A stretch of 60,084 nucleotides of DNA from an uncultured Eubacteriales bacterium (GTDB lineage: Bacteria; Bacillota; Clostridia; Christensenellales; Aristaeellaceae), in assembly GCA_902793325.1 (NCBI GenBank), contig CADBCY010000015.1, forward strand, positions 1 to 60,084. The letters run 5' to 3'. The notes beneath the pieces are model-generated. The model did not search any database, was not told the origin of the DNA, and saw nothing but the letters and a program-made list of their open reading frames with translations. Positions 7,601-14,975 of this stretch are shown in pieces (position 1 is the stretch's first letter; each line of letters opens with the position of its first letter). The position numbers were made by a program, and so were the translations under genes.

Positions 7601-9083
7601 CGAGCACCACGCTGACTGCGCAGGGCTCCGAGGACACGATGCCCCCGTCAGACCGGGCGTAGAGGCGGGCCTTGCCCTCCTTTACGCCGGTGATTGTCCT
7701 GCCGTCCGCGCTCACGGACACGCACTCCGCGTCCTCGCTCTCGTCCTGCGCGGACGCGACGAAGAAGGTCGCCGTGCCGGGGGTCGCGTCGCCGTCCCGG
7801 TCCACCACGGAGGCAGCGGGCACGATTTTCTGCCCGGCGTAGAGCCTGAGCTCCGCCGTTTCGAACCGAACGCCGGCGGCCCTGCCGTACACGGACAGGC
7901 GGAAACTGGCCTTCTTGCCGTTGTAGGACTGCACGGTGATGAGCGTCGTGCCCTTTCCGACGGGGGTAATCAGGCCGGAATCGGTGACCGTCGCCACGGC
8001 CTTGTCGCTGCTGTCGCAGGTGAAGGTGGCGCACGCCTCGGCCGAGCCGACGGTCGGCTTCGGAAGCTGATAGGGCTGGTCGCCCAGGTAGAGCATGCTG
8101 ATGCCGAGCTTGAGGGTCAGCCTGGTCGGCGCGTCGGCGACCTTCACCTTGCAGGTCGCGCGCACCGTCCCGGCGGAAACGGCGACGGTCGCGGTGCCCT
8201 TCGCCACGCCGTAGATCGCGCCGCTGTTCTTGTCCACGCGAACGATCTTGCTGTCGCTGGAGGACCAGGTGAGCGTCGTTTCCGCGTCTGCGGGCGACAC
8301 CGTAGCCACGAGCGCCCGGCAGGTTTCCTTGAGGCCGATGGAGAGGCTGGAATAGTTGAGGCTGACGCCCGTCGGCGCGTCGTTGATGTCGGCTTCTTCG
8401 ACAGGCAGTATGGTTTCGTCCTGATTCGGGATGTCGTCGCTCTCCGTGGTTTCGCCCGGGAATTCGCACGCCAGGCGCGGCAACAGCAGGTCGAGGTCGT
8501 CCTCGTAGCACGCGACCGGCACCTCCGAGCGCACGAGCGCGTCGAGCGCATCTTCAAGCGCCCCGGCTTCGAGCGCCGCGAGCGCATCCTCCGGCACGTA
8601 GCCGCGCTGCTCGCCGCGGTCGGAGTCAAAGGCGACCTGCATGATGCCGCCGTCCTTGGCCACCGCCAGCACGATGTCGCCTGCGCGCAGCCACAGCAGC
8701 GCTTCGGTCATGGCCGCGTCGCGGTAGACGGGCACGCGCGCGCCTTCCTCCCCGGCGATGGCGGCATAGTCGGGCAGCGCGGGTGTCTCCGCGGGCGCCC
8801 CGGCGGGATCCTCCGCGGGTTCCCCTTCCGGGGTTTCCGCCTCCGACACATCGTTCGCCATCGCTTCGACGTCCCCCAGGAAGAACTCCAGCTCCTCGGG
8901 CGCTTCCTCCGCGTCCGGAATGCTGTCGACCTCCGCGATGAGCTCGCCTTCCGCGGCGACCGTTTCCTCCGACGCCGCGTTTTCCGCAGCCACAATTTCA
9001 GGCGCGTCCGCTTCGGCACAGGCGTTCAGGCAGGACGAGCAGAGCAGCGCCGCGACCAGTATGGCGCATAACCATTTCTTCAT
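4680..9083 (-). CDS. Secreted protein: SH3-like, 11 Ig-like (BIG2) repeats, caspase-like domain
   Basis: A 1467-residue exported protein. The N-terminus (MKKWLCAILVAALLCSSC) is a signal peptide; LNAC at about 20-23 could be a lipobox. An acidic linker follows, then an SH3-like segment (about 115-170, RVPVYRDAAMTEALLWLRAG). Eleven repeats of 75-95 residues from about 225 to 1165 have the bacterial Ig-like BIG2 pattern (WSSSDSKIVRVD... GTATVAV). The C-terminal 280 residues resemble clan CD cysteine peptidases, with a His in CTHGHS (about 1273) and a Cys in LILDSCYSG (about 1325). The ATG at 9083 is chosen over one nine codons earlier because AGTGAGG lies upstream. The role is unknown; the layout suggests a wall-associated or surface protease. 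Confidence 0.85.
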   Translation of the reverse strand: MKKWLCAILVAALLCSSCLNACAEADAPEIVAAENAASEETVAAEGELIAEVDSIPDAEEAPEELEFFLGDVEAMANDVSEAETPEGEPAEDPAGAPAETPALPDYAAIAGEEGARVPVYRDAAMTEALLWLRAGDIVLAVAKDGGIMQVAFDSDRGEQRGYVPEDALAALEAGALEDALDALVRSEVPVACYEDDLDLLLPRLACEFPGETTESDDIPNQDETILPVEEADINDAPTGVSLNYSSLSIGLKETCRALVATVSPADAETTLTWSSSDSKIVRVDKNSGAIYGVAKGTATVAVSAGTVRATCKVKVADAPTRLTLKLGISMLYLGDQPYQLPKPTVGSAEACATFTCDSSDKAVATVTDSGLITPVGKGTTLITVQSYNGKKASFRLSVYGRAAGVRFETAELRLYAGQKIVPAASVVDRDGDATPGTATFFVASAQDESEDAECVSVSADGRTITGVKEGKARLYARSDGGIVSSEPCAVSVVLGPEHIALRRVNLSIGLRETRAALDYTLEPEKSAASVTWKSSNPKVVRVNAATGAMTGLKKGSAKITATTQNGKTATCAVRVVDAPKKVTLFTATGTLYNLGDRLQIQPRVNSGAASAFTYSGGGSVADVSADGLVTAKASGTATVTVRAYNGKTATFRLTVMAPVARVTLPERFTIAELQTAAIEATAYDAVDAVTKAKFSYTWEDGTGRITVDPATGAVQGLEDGEAIIRVSATSAHRTDAEVFTAECPVTVVKGPRAIAFGGTRTTIGVGEYIVTDPHLMDEDDVEVEGAYTVTCDKPNVASVSPTGVVRGKKVGTATITFTAFNGVKAMRKITVRSAPKKVTVSPGKAVMGIEQTMALKVSLSKGAAGAYTFTSTNPEVATVSAGGLVTALSTGTTKIIVQTYVRKVKAVASITVGPAPEYIRLTNVSSRIEEAGDGRYSTFYWKTIKVGETFQLKGAMEYPAQGSVTSYTSSDEAVATVNGVGMISAKQPGVTRITVTATGGAQAECTVYVLGSAPSEEQPSHTPTITPGDDGTRIRFTETALRLRTGTTRRPEILDQNDSTVVTGAQLESSDPAVATASGDTIRAVAPGEAIITATYRGASVTMLVSVYAPVTRVVLSPAECQGRVSDGGVQLNVTFGSGESGSVTFTSSDEGVATVDAKGYVTFVSPGKARITARSDTGRTAECKLVVREEPLRYRLFTAYSYDMNKYAGAGKLAFTRNNALGVYKVFMNSGLGYTSYANLQNPSKAALLSRLTAYVNGAGENDVSLIYLCTHGHSNDIANTQGYYLSLSPSSGKGTAYERVTSNELYSAISGGSGRVVLILDSCYSGCFINDVRDRLSVKGNISVLTAASNTRASFYNVANPNQAVDFFTFFLLLGTGYDARGHYYIQSDKYSRGSAPGYMLADSTRNVSAKDGVITVNELFDYAEKSVTANIPGYRNKSWYWGVGVQYPMYFAGNNGRLAIYKPK

Positions 9084-9133
9084 AGGGCGAACCTCACTTC
9101 GCGAAAGCAAAAATCTTTCAGTAATCCTATTAT

Positions 9134-9162
9134 ATTTTAATACAATCTTGATATCGTGTCAA
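9134..9162 (-). promoter_or_regulatory. Promoter of the BIG2/caspase-like gene
   Basis: Minus-strand TTGACA (9157-9162) and TAAAAT (9134-9139), spacer 17 bp, in an AT-rich island about 50 bp before the start codon. It resembles the promoter of the secreted CAP protein at 12227-12255. Confidence 0.8.
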
Positions 9163-9221
9163 TATTTGGAAACATTCTTCCGCGGCTTTTCTGTGACATT
9201 TTGAATGCCGGGCGCGCGTCG

Positions 9222-9803
9222 TCACTCGCCCTTCCGGCGCTTCCTGCGCACGGCGATGAGCAGCGGCGGGCTGTTCGACTGGTTCAGATACGCGCGCAGC
9301 ATGGCGTCGTACAGGCGCTCGTCGAGCGCGGCGGCCCAGTTCATCAGCGCCTCCCGCTCGCGCGCGCCCTCCTCGTGGCCCGGGTAGACGCACAGCGTCA
9401 GGATGCCGTCCGGCTTCAAAAGCCGCAGCGCCGCCTCCGCCGCCCGCAGCGTGGTCTCCGTGCGGGTGGTCACCTCGTGCGCCGCGCCGGGCAGCCAGCC
9501 GAGGTTGAACACCACCGCGTCCACCGGCTCCGGCACGTGCGCCTCCATGTGCTCATGGCCGTCGCACACGAGCGCGGCCCGCTGCTCCATGCCCGCCTCG
9601 CGAAGGCGCGCGCGGGTGCGCTCCACCGCCTCCGGCTGCACGTCGAAGCCGTATACGCGCCCCTCGCTCCCGACGCGCTCGCACAGCCACAGCGTATCGC
9701 GGCCGTTCCCGAGCGTGGCGTCCACGACCTTCGATCCCGGACCCAGCGCCGGCGAGAGCAACTCCGCCGCCCAGTAGCGCGCGGAGCGGAAATCGTTCGC
9801 CAT
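9222..9803 (-). CDS. mnmM: Class I SAM methyltransferase, MnmM/YtqB family
   Basis: Predicted tRNA wobble-uridine methyltransferase (YtqB, renamed MnmM) that completes 5-methylaminomethyl-2-thiouridine in Gram-positive bacteria. Family landmarks are DATLGNGRDT (SAM-binding loop), GFDVQPEAV (acidic strand 2), NLGWLPG, CVYPGHEEG and YLNQSNSPP near the C-terminus. The start at 9803 is chosen over an upstream ATG because GAGGAGG lies 9 bases before it and it gives 193 residues, matching B. subtilis YtqB. It is divergent from the MATE gene. Confidence 0.9.
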   Translation of the reverse strand: MANDFRSARYWAAELLSPALGPGSKVVDATLGNGRDTLWLCERVGSEGRVYGFDVQPEAVERTRARLREAGMEQRAALVCDGHEHMEAHVPEPVDAVVFNLGWLPGAAHEVTTRTETTLRAAEAALRLLKPDGILTLCVYPGHEEGAREREALMNWAAALDERLYDAMLRAYLNQSNSPPLLIAVRRKRRKGE

Positions 9804-9967
9804 GTCTTTCCGCCTCCTCCTCTGTTTCATCCATTCTGATTCCATTATACCGTCACAGCGCCGGCCCGGAAAGGCATCTTCCCAAAACTTTTCTTTGTGT
9901 TTGTTGAATGCGCGTGGAAACTGTGATACGATGAACGGGATCCCATGTATACCCTGGAGGAAGCCTC

Positions 9968-11380
9968 ATGCAGCGTGATCTTCGCCGCCTTGATCTCCGC
10001 TCGGTGCTGTTCGGCGACCGGGCGTTCTACCGCATGGTGCTGGCGGTCCTGATTCCCATTATCGTCCAGAACGCCATCACCAACTTCGTCAACCTGCTGG
10101 ACAACATCATGGTGGGCCAGGTGGGCACGGAGCAGATGTCCGGCGTGGCCATCGCCAACCAGTTGATGTTCGTGTTCAACCTGTGCATATTCGGCGGCCT
10201 GGCCGGCGCGGGCATCTTTTCCGCGCAGTTTTCCGGCGCGGGCAACCGGAAGGGCGTGCAGAACTGCTTCCGGTTCAAGCTGTACCTGTGCGCCGCGCTG
10301 CTGATCGGCGCGACCGGCGTGTTCCTGCTGGGCGGCGAGGCGCTGGTCTCCCGCTTTCTGCACGACGAAAACGCCACAGGGCGCATCGAGGCCACCCTGG
10401 GCTACGGCATGCAGTACCTGCACATCATGCTTTGGGCACTTATCCCCTTCTCGCTGACGCAGGCTTACGCCAGCACGCTGCGCGAGTGCGGCGAGACGCG
10501 CCTTCCCATGCTGGCGGGCATCGCGGCGATGCTCGTCAACCTGTTCTTCAACTACCTGCTCATCTTCGGACACGCGGGCCTGCCCCGCATGGGCGTGGCC
10601 GGCGCGGCGGTCGCCACGGTCATATCGCGCTATGTTGAGCTCTTCATCGTAGCCTTCTTCACCCACCGCAACCCCGACCGCTACGACTTCGTGCCGGGGC
10701 TGTACGGTACGCTGCGCATCCCCGCAAGGCTGGTGCGGGACATCATGGTCAGGGGCCTTCCGCTGCTGGTCAACGAGGCGGTGTGGTCCGTCGGCATGAC
10801 CAAGCTGAACCAGTGCTATTCGGTGCGCGGGCTGGACGTGGTGGCCGCCATGAACATCTCCAGCACCGTGTCGAACCTGTTCTCGGTCACCGTGTTCTCG
10901 ATGGGCGTGGCCACCTCGGTCATACTGGGCCAGACGCTGGGCGCAAACGACCTGGAGGGCGCGCGCCGGCAGGCCTGGCGGCTGGCGGTGTTCGGGTTGA
11001 TGATTACGCTGGGCACAGAGCTCGTCATGCTGCCCACCGCGCCGCTGATCCCCGCCATCTACCGGACCAGCGCGGAAGTCCGCGCGCTCGCCACCCGCTT
11101 CCTGACGATCTTCGCCCTGTGCATGCCGTTGTTCTCCTACTCCAACAGCAGCTACTTCATACTGCGCTCCGGCGGCAAGACGATGATTACCTTCCTGTTC
11201 GACGGCGTGTTCACGTGGGTCGTGTGCGTGCCCATCGCCTGGTGCCTGGTGCACCTGACGCACGTGCACGTGACGGTGATCTACCTGTGCGTGCTGCTCG
11301 CGGACATCATCAAGTGTGCGCTCGGCCATGTCCTGATCTCCAGGGGCGTGTGGCTCAACAACATCGTCGCCGGGAAATAG
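9968..11380 (+). CDS. MATE-family multidrug/cation antiporter
   Basis: A 470-residue membrane exporter of the MATE family, which extrudes cationic compounds in exchange for Na+ or H+. About 12 transmembrane helices form two homologous halves. The first half contains NFVNLLDNIMVGQVG, the typical MATE opening, and the second repeats NEAVWSVGMTKLNQ. GGAGGAAGCCTC precedes the ATG. It is monocistronic, followed by a nested palindrome shared with the convergent CAP gene. Substrate cannot be predicted. Confidence 0.92.
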   Translation: MQRDLRRLDLRSVLFGDRAFYRMVLAVLIPIIVQNAITNFVNLLDNIMVGQVGTEQMSGVAIANQLMFVFNLCIFGGLAGAGIFSAQFSGAGNRKGVQNCFRFKLYLCAALLIGATGVFLLGGEALVSRFLHDENATGRIEATLGYGMQYLHIMLWALIPFSLTQAYASTLRECGETRLPMLAGIAAMLVNLFFNYLLIFGHAGLPRMGVAGAAVATVISRYVELFIVAFFTHRNPDRYDFVPGLYGTLRIPARLVRDIMVRGLPLLVNEAVWSVGMTKLNQCYSVRGLDVVAAMNISSTVSNLFSVTVFSMGVATSVILGQTLGANDLEGARRQAWRLAVFGLMITLGTELVMLPTAPLIPAIYRTSAEVRALATRFLTIFALCMPLFSYSNSSYFILRSGGKTMITFLFDGVFTWVVCVPIAWCLVHLTHVHVTVIYLCVLLADIIKCALGHVLISRGVWLNNIVAGK

Positions 11381-11388
11381 CATGCGCG

Positions 11389-11416
11389 GCCCGGCGGAGG
11401 GTTCTGTCCGCCGGGC
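11389..11416. terminator. Bidirectional hairpin between convergent MATE and CAP genes
   Basis: 10-bp stem GCCCGGCGGA (11389-11398) / TCCGCCGGGC (11407-11416), nested inside flanking CATGC (11381-11385) and GCATG (11421-11425). It lacks a T run. Placement between convergent stops suggests a shared terminator. Confidence 0.55.
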
Positions 11417-11428
11417 CTGTGCATGGGC

Positions 11429-12181
11429 TCAACGTCCGAACAACTGTACCCAGTGGGTGACGCCGCCGGAGATGTAAGCGCAGACGCCGATGCTGCCGTA
11501 GCTCGCCTTCAGGATGTTGTCGCGATGGCTCTTCGAGGTCAGCCAGGCCGCCATGACCTTGTCCGCGGTCTTCTGGCCCCGCGCGATGTTCTCGCCGTAG
11601 GCGCTCGCGCTGACTGTGGACCAGGAGCCGCCGTCCGGCCGCGTATGGCTGAACACCCGGGCGATCTCCCGCGCCCGCACCGCCGCCGCGCGGTTCAGCT
11701 CGTCGTCCTCCCTGAGCGGGCTCAGCCCCTGCTTCTGGCGCTCCGCGTTCACCTGCGCGATCACCTCCGCCGCGAGCCCCGGCCTTTCCTCGCCCTTCGG
11801 CGCCTGCGTGGAGGCGGGCTTCGTCGCGGTCGGCTTCGTCTGGGTCGGCTTCGCGGTCTGCGCCGGCTTTGGTTTCCCGGCAGCCGCGCCGGTTGCGTCG
11901 CAGGCCAGCGTGCCCCTCGGGGTCTGCAGCCGCGCGCTGATCCGCCCGCTGGCGTCGCCCAACGCGATCGTCGCGCCGCCGGCGTTGCCGTTCACGTTCA
12001 GCGTCAGCACCGGCCAGCCGTTTCGATAGACCGTCAGCATGCAGCTTTCCCCCGCGCCCGCGGGCCATGTGATGTACAGCGTGCCGCCCTCCAGGCGTGC
12101 GGTCATGCCTTCCGCGGCAGCCGCGCTCAAAAGCAGGCACAGGCATAGCGACAACAGGATCAATCCGAAGCGTTTCTTCAT
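11429..12181 (-). CDS. Secreted CAP (SCP/PR1-like) domain protein
   Basis: A 250-residue exported protein. A signal peptide (MKKRFGLILLSLCLCLLLSA) is followed by a small beta-rich region to about residue 95, a Lys/Pro/Thr-rich linker (about 100-130) and a C-terminal CAP domain. CAP landmarks are HTRPDG, YGENIARG and AAWLTSKSHRDNIL, giving the conserved His and Glu residues. Related Bacillota proteins (YkwD, SafA-linked) are wall or spore-coat associated, but the function of this one is not known. It has its own promoter with a palindrome over the start of transcription. Confidence 0.92.
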   Translation of the reverse strand: MKKRFGLILLSLCLCLLLSAAAAEGMTARLEGGTLYITWPAGAGESCMLTVYRNGWPVLTLNVNGNAGGATIALGDASGRISARLQTPRGTLACDATGAAAGKPKPAQTAKPTQTKPTATKPASTQAPKGEERPGLAAEVIAQVNAERQKQGLSPLREDDELNRAAAVRAREIARVFSHTRPDGGSWSTVSASAYGENIARGQKTADKVMAAWLTSKSHRDNILKASYGSIGVCAYISGGVTHWVQLFGR

Positions 12182-12207
12182 GGGAATCCGTCCTTTCGTA
12201 ATGAATT

Positions 12208-12221
12208 TGAAATATATTTCA
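12208..12221. promoter_or_regulatory. 14-bp palindrome at the CAP gene start of transcription
   Basis: TGAAATATATTTCA is a perfect palindrome located 6-19 bp downstream of the CAP promoter -10 element. Position over the likely transcription start suggests a repressor operator; the regulator is unknown. Confidence 0.5.
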
Positions 12222-12226
12222 CGTGT

Positions 12227-12255
12227 AGTTTATATAATTTCTCCAATTTTGTCAA
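12227..12255 (-). promoter_or_regulatory. Promoter of the CAP protein gene
   Basis: Minus-strand TTGACA (12250-12255) and TAAACT (12227-12232) with a 17-bp spacer inside an AT-rich stretch. Confidence 0.8.
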
Positions 12256-12359
12256 TATTGTTTTGGCGATATTCCACAAATTCCCAGCGTTGCACAGGAT
12301 TGGAAAAGCGTTATCCGCCGCGATAGGAACGGCAAATCGACGGGAAGCGAGGGATCGGC

Positions 12360-13172
12360 ATGAACGATGATCTCCGGCGGGTGGACCTCGCGCTGGTCGC
12401 GCTGGGCCTCGCGCCGAGCCGGGAGCGCGCGCAGCGCCTGATCGCCGCCGGGCTGGTGCGCGTCAACGGCAGCGCCGTGAAAAAGCCCTCCGAGAAGGTG
12501 CGCGAGGACGACGCGCTGACCGTGCTGGGGCAGGACATCCCCTACGTGAGCCGCGGCGGCCTGAAGCTGGAAAGGGCGCTGGACGCCTTCGGCGTCGACC
12601 CCGCGGGCAGGGTGTGCCTGGACATCGGCGCGTCCACCGGCGGCTTCACGGACGTGCTGCTGCGCCGCGGCGCGTCGCGAATCTATGCCGTCGACGTGGG
12701 CGTCGGGCAGCTCGATCCCGCCCTCGCCGCCGACCCAAGGGTCGTCAGCATGGAGCGCGTCAACGCCCGCGCGCTGTCTGCGTCGATGTTCCCCGAACCG
12801 CCCACGCTCGCCGTGATGGACGTGTCCTTCATCTCCATACGGCTCATACTCCCCGCCGCGCTGCCGATCCTCGGCGCACGGGGGCGCATGCTGACGCTGG
12901 TGAAGCCCCAGTTTGAAGCCGGGCGGCAAAACATCGGCAAGCGGGGCATCGTGTCGAGCGCCGCCGCCCACGAGGACGTGTTGCGCGGCCTGGTCGGCTT
13001 TGTCCCCGCGCTCGGCTGGCGGGTGCGGGCGCTGGAGTGCTCGCCCATCACCGGCGGCGACGGCAACATCGAATTCCTGGCCGACCTCGTCCCCGAAGCG
13101 GCGTGTGCGGAGGAAATCGGCGCCGACGCCATCAAGGCGCTGGTGCGCCGCGCGCACGCCACCCATAAATGA
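12360..13172 (+). CDS. tlyA: TlyA-family rRNA 2'-O-methyltransferase, first copy
   Basis: A 270-residue protein with an N-terminal S4 RNA-binding domain (about 6-65, RAQRLIAAGLVRVNG) and a FtsJ-like Rossmann methyltransferase domain. Visible motifs are the SAM loop CLDIGASTGGFTDVLL, YAVDVGVGQL, VMDVSFIS and LVKPQFE, which supply the catalytic Lys/Asp residues of the family. TlyA methylates ribose in 16S/23S rRNA of some bacteria and was once called hemolysin A. It stands alone rather than in the dxs-recN block, where a second, clearly different TlyA is found. GAGGGATCGGC precedes the ATG. Confidence 0.93.
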   Translation: MNDDLRRVDLALVALGLAPSRERAQRLIAAGLVRVNGSAVKKPSEKVREDDALTVLGQDIPYVSRGGLKLERALDAFGVDPAGRVCLDIGASTGGFTDVLLRRGASRIYAVDVGVGQLDPALAADPRVVSMERVNARALSASMFPEPPTLAVMDVSFISIRLILPAALPILGARGRMLTLVKPQFEAGRQNIGKRGIVSSAAAHEDVLRGLVGFVPALGWRVRALECSPITGGDGNIEFLADLVPEAACAEEIGADAIKALVRRAHATHK

Positions 13173-13223
13173 TCCGGCACTGACAGAACCGCGCCGCGGG
13201 ATCAATCACTCGTCTCAAAGGGC

Positions 13224-13466
13224 GATTTTCCCCGTCTCGCCGCGCTTCCCGGCACAGGAAAGCAGGGCGCACGGGCGGCTCGCCGCGCTTCACGGCACAG
13301 GAAAGCAGGGCAATTTCCCCGTCTCGCCGCGCTTCCCGGCACAGGAAAGCAGGGCGATTTCCCCACTTCTCCGCGCTTCCCGGCACAGGAAAGCAGGGCG
13401 ATTTTCCCGTCTCGCCGCGCTTCACGGCACAGGAAAGCAGGACGCACGGGCGGCTCGCGCCAAGTC
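13224..13466. repeat. Five-copy 44-bp direct tandem repeat
   Basis: Core CGCGCTTC(C/A)CGGCACAGG begins at 13241, 13284, 13328, 13372 and 13416 (periods 43-44) and continues as AAAGCAGGG. Copies 1 and 5 share one junction (GCACGGGCGGCTCG) and copies 2-4 another (ATTTCCCC-like), suggesting nested duplications. The array fills most of the 13173-13595 gap between convergent tlyA and tmcAL. Open frames through it lack starts and ribosome binding sites. Confidence 0.85.
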
Positions 13467-13523
13467 ATTCCCATATAAGCGCGTCGGCGCGTGCGATGCG
13501 GCGGCCACCGTGCAAGGCAAAAC

Positions 13524-13579
13524 AAAAACCGAACGAAGTCTGTTTTATACATTCAATAACAGACTGCGTTCGGTTTTTT
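13524..13579. terminator. Bidirectional terminator between tlyA and tmcAL
   Basis: Long inverted repeat: AAAAACCGAACG (13524-13535) pairs with CGTTCGGTTTTT (13567-13578), and AGTCTGTT (13537-13544) with AACAGACT (13558-13565), around a 13-nt loop. A and T runs at the two ends allow termination from either side. Confidence 0.9.
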
Positions 13580-13595
13580 GTATGTCGATTCAGGT

Positions 13596-14759
13596 TCAGA
13601 TTTTCACGAATTTCTCCCGGTATTCCCGGCCTGCCCTGCGCAGTTCCGGCTCGTCGTGGAGCAGGGCCCAGGCGTCCGTGGCGCGGCATTCCAGCTCAAA
13701 GCAGGAATCGCCCTTCAGCTCGGCGGCCGAGGACAGCAAAGGCAAGCTCGAGCGCCGGCTCAGCTCGCGGAGCAGCGCCTCCGCCCCGGTGCGAAGCCCC
13801 AGCAGCCGCGCGTATCCCGGCGACGCGCAGACGTCGAGGTCCTCCTGCCGAATCCCGATCAGCGCGTGGGCCAGCATTCGGCTCAGCCGCGCGCGGGTGT
13901 ATCGGCGGCATTTCAGCGCCTCGAGGAGCGCCTCGCGCCCGGGCATTTCCCGGCACAGTCGATAGAGGCGGTGCTCCAGACCCTCGCCCATGCCGGGGAG
14001 CGCGCGGAGTTCCTCTTCCGTCATCGCCCTCAGCCGAAGCAGCAGCATGTCGTCCATGGCGTGCATGGCGTCCGGCTTCGCCCATGGGCGCGCGGCCTCC
14101 GGGATGGCCGAGAGCGCCGCGTCCCCGTCGCCCCGGGCAAAGGCCGCCCGCAGCGCCGCCGCGGAGGCAAATTCGCCCAGGCGATCGTCGTGGTAGCCGC
14201 CCCGCCGCTCGATGGCCGCGGCCTCCATGCCGGGGAAGCGCCGCATGGCCCGCAGGTATTCCGCCGCCAGCGTCAGGTTGGGCTGGTTCACGGCCTCCGG
14301 CGGCACGCCAAGCCATTCCCCCGCGGCCTCGCCCCAGGCCCGGGCGTGCGCCATGCCCGCGTCCAGCTTCGAGTGCACCATTTCGGAAAACGCCGACGGC
14401 TCATCCTCCCGAAGCTCCGCCAGTCGCCGCAGCAGCGCGAGATCCGCCGTTTCGCTGCCGAAACTGAGCACGTCCGCGCCCAGCCCGCCCAGCACGCCCA
14501 CGCCGCCGCGTGCAAAGGCATCCGCGGGCCGCACGGCGAACAGCGCGGGGAGCTCGAATACGGCGTCCACGCCGCAGGACAGCGCCATCCTCGCGCGGTC
14601 CCACTTGGACAGGATCGCCGGCTCGCCCCGCTGGGTGAAGTGCCCCGCCATGCAGACGATCACATAATCGCAGCCCGTCGCGGCGCGCGTCTGCGCGATA
14701 TGATAGGCGTGCCCCCTGTGAAAGGGGTTGTACTCCGCCACGATGCCCGCGATGCGCAT
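13596..14759 (-). CDS. tmcAL: tRNA(Met) cytidine acetate ligase TmcAL
   Basis: A 387-residue enzyme of the YlbM/TmcAL family, which uses ATP and acetate to form N4-acetylcytidine at the wobble position of elongator tRNA-Met. The N-terminal nucleotidyltransferase domain opens with MRIAGIVAEYNPFHRGH and carries the HxGH-type motif HRGH. CMAGHFTQRGEPAIL and DAVFELPALFAV are family hallmarks. The C-terminal half is helical. The start at 14759 is set by AGGAGG 6 bases upstream and by the family N-terminus. It is divergent from the thymidine kinase fusion. Confidence 0.92.
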   Translation of the reverse strand: MRIAGIVAEYNPFHRGHAYHIAQTRAATGCDYVIVCMAGHFTQRGEPAILSKWDRARMALSCGVDAVFELPALFAVRPADAFARGGVGVLGGLGADVLSFGSETADLALLRRLAELREDEPSAFSEMVHSKLDAGMAHARAWGEAAGEWLGVPPEAVNQPNLTLAAEYLRAMRRFPGMEAAAIERRGGYHDDRLGEFASAAALRAAFARGDGDAALSAIPEAARPWAKPDAMHAMDDMLLLRLRAMTEEELRALPGMGEGLEHRLYRLCREMPGREALLEALKCRRYTRARLSRMLAHALIGIRQEDLDVCASPGYARLLGLRTGAEALLRELSRRSSLPLLSSAAELKGDSCFELECRATDAWALLHDEPELRRAGREYREKFVKI

Positions 14760-14788
14760 GCCACTCCTCCTTTTCCGCCAATACCATG

Positions 14789-14876
14789 TCGACGTCGGTT
14801 TTATTTCACGTATAACAGACCATCGTCTGTTTTCTCCGATGTCCCTTCCCGACACCATTGTACCGCTTCGACGTCG
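14789..14876. repeat. Repeated TCGACGTCG palindrome in the tmcAL/TK intergenic region
   Basis: The motif TCGACGTCGRTTT occurs at 14789 and 14868, both in the same orientation, within the divergent promoter region of tmcAL and the TK-GNAT gene. It may be a pair of regulatory sites; this rests only on the repeat. Confidence 0.35.
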
Positions 14877-14975
14877 ATTTGGCAAGGATTTAACCTTGTC
14901 CGGCAGGAAGAAACCCGTCCGGCGACGAATTATCGGTGGAACAAATCACAACGCGACGGAGGGCGACAGACCGAC

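Noticed and set aside
13224-13466. Possible CRISPR array
   Set aside because: The unit is a contiguous 44-bp tandem repeat. The junctions are shared between copies rather than unique, and there are no cas genes.
13132-13552. Repetitive peptide frames on the minus strand
   Set aside because: They only translate the tandem repeat; no start with a ribosome binding site is present.
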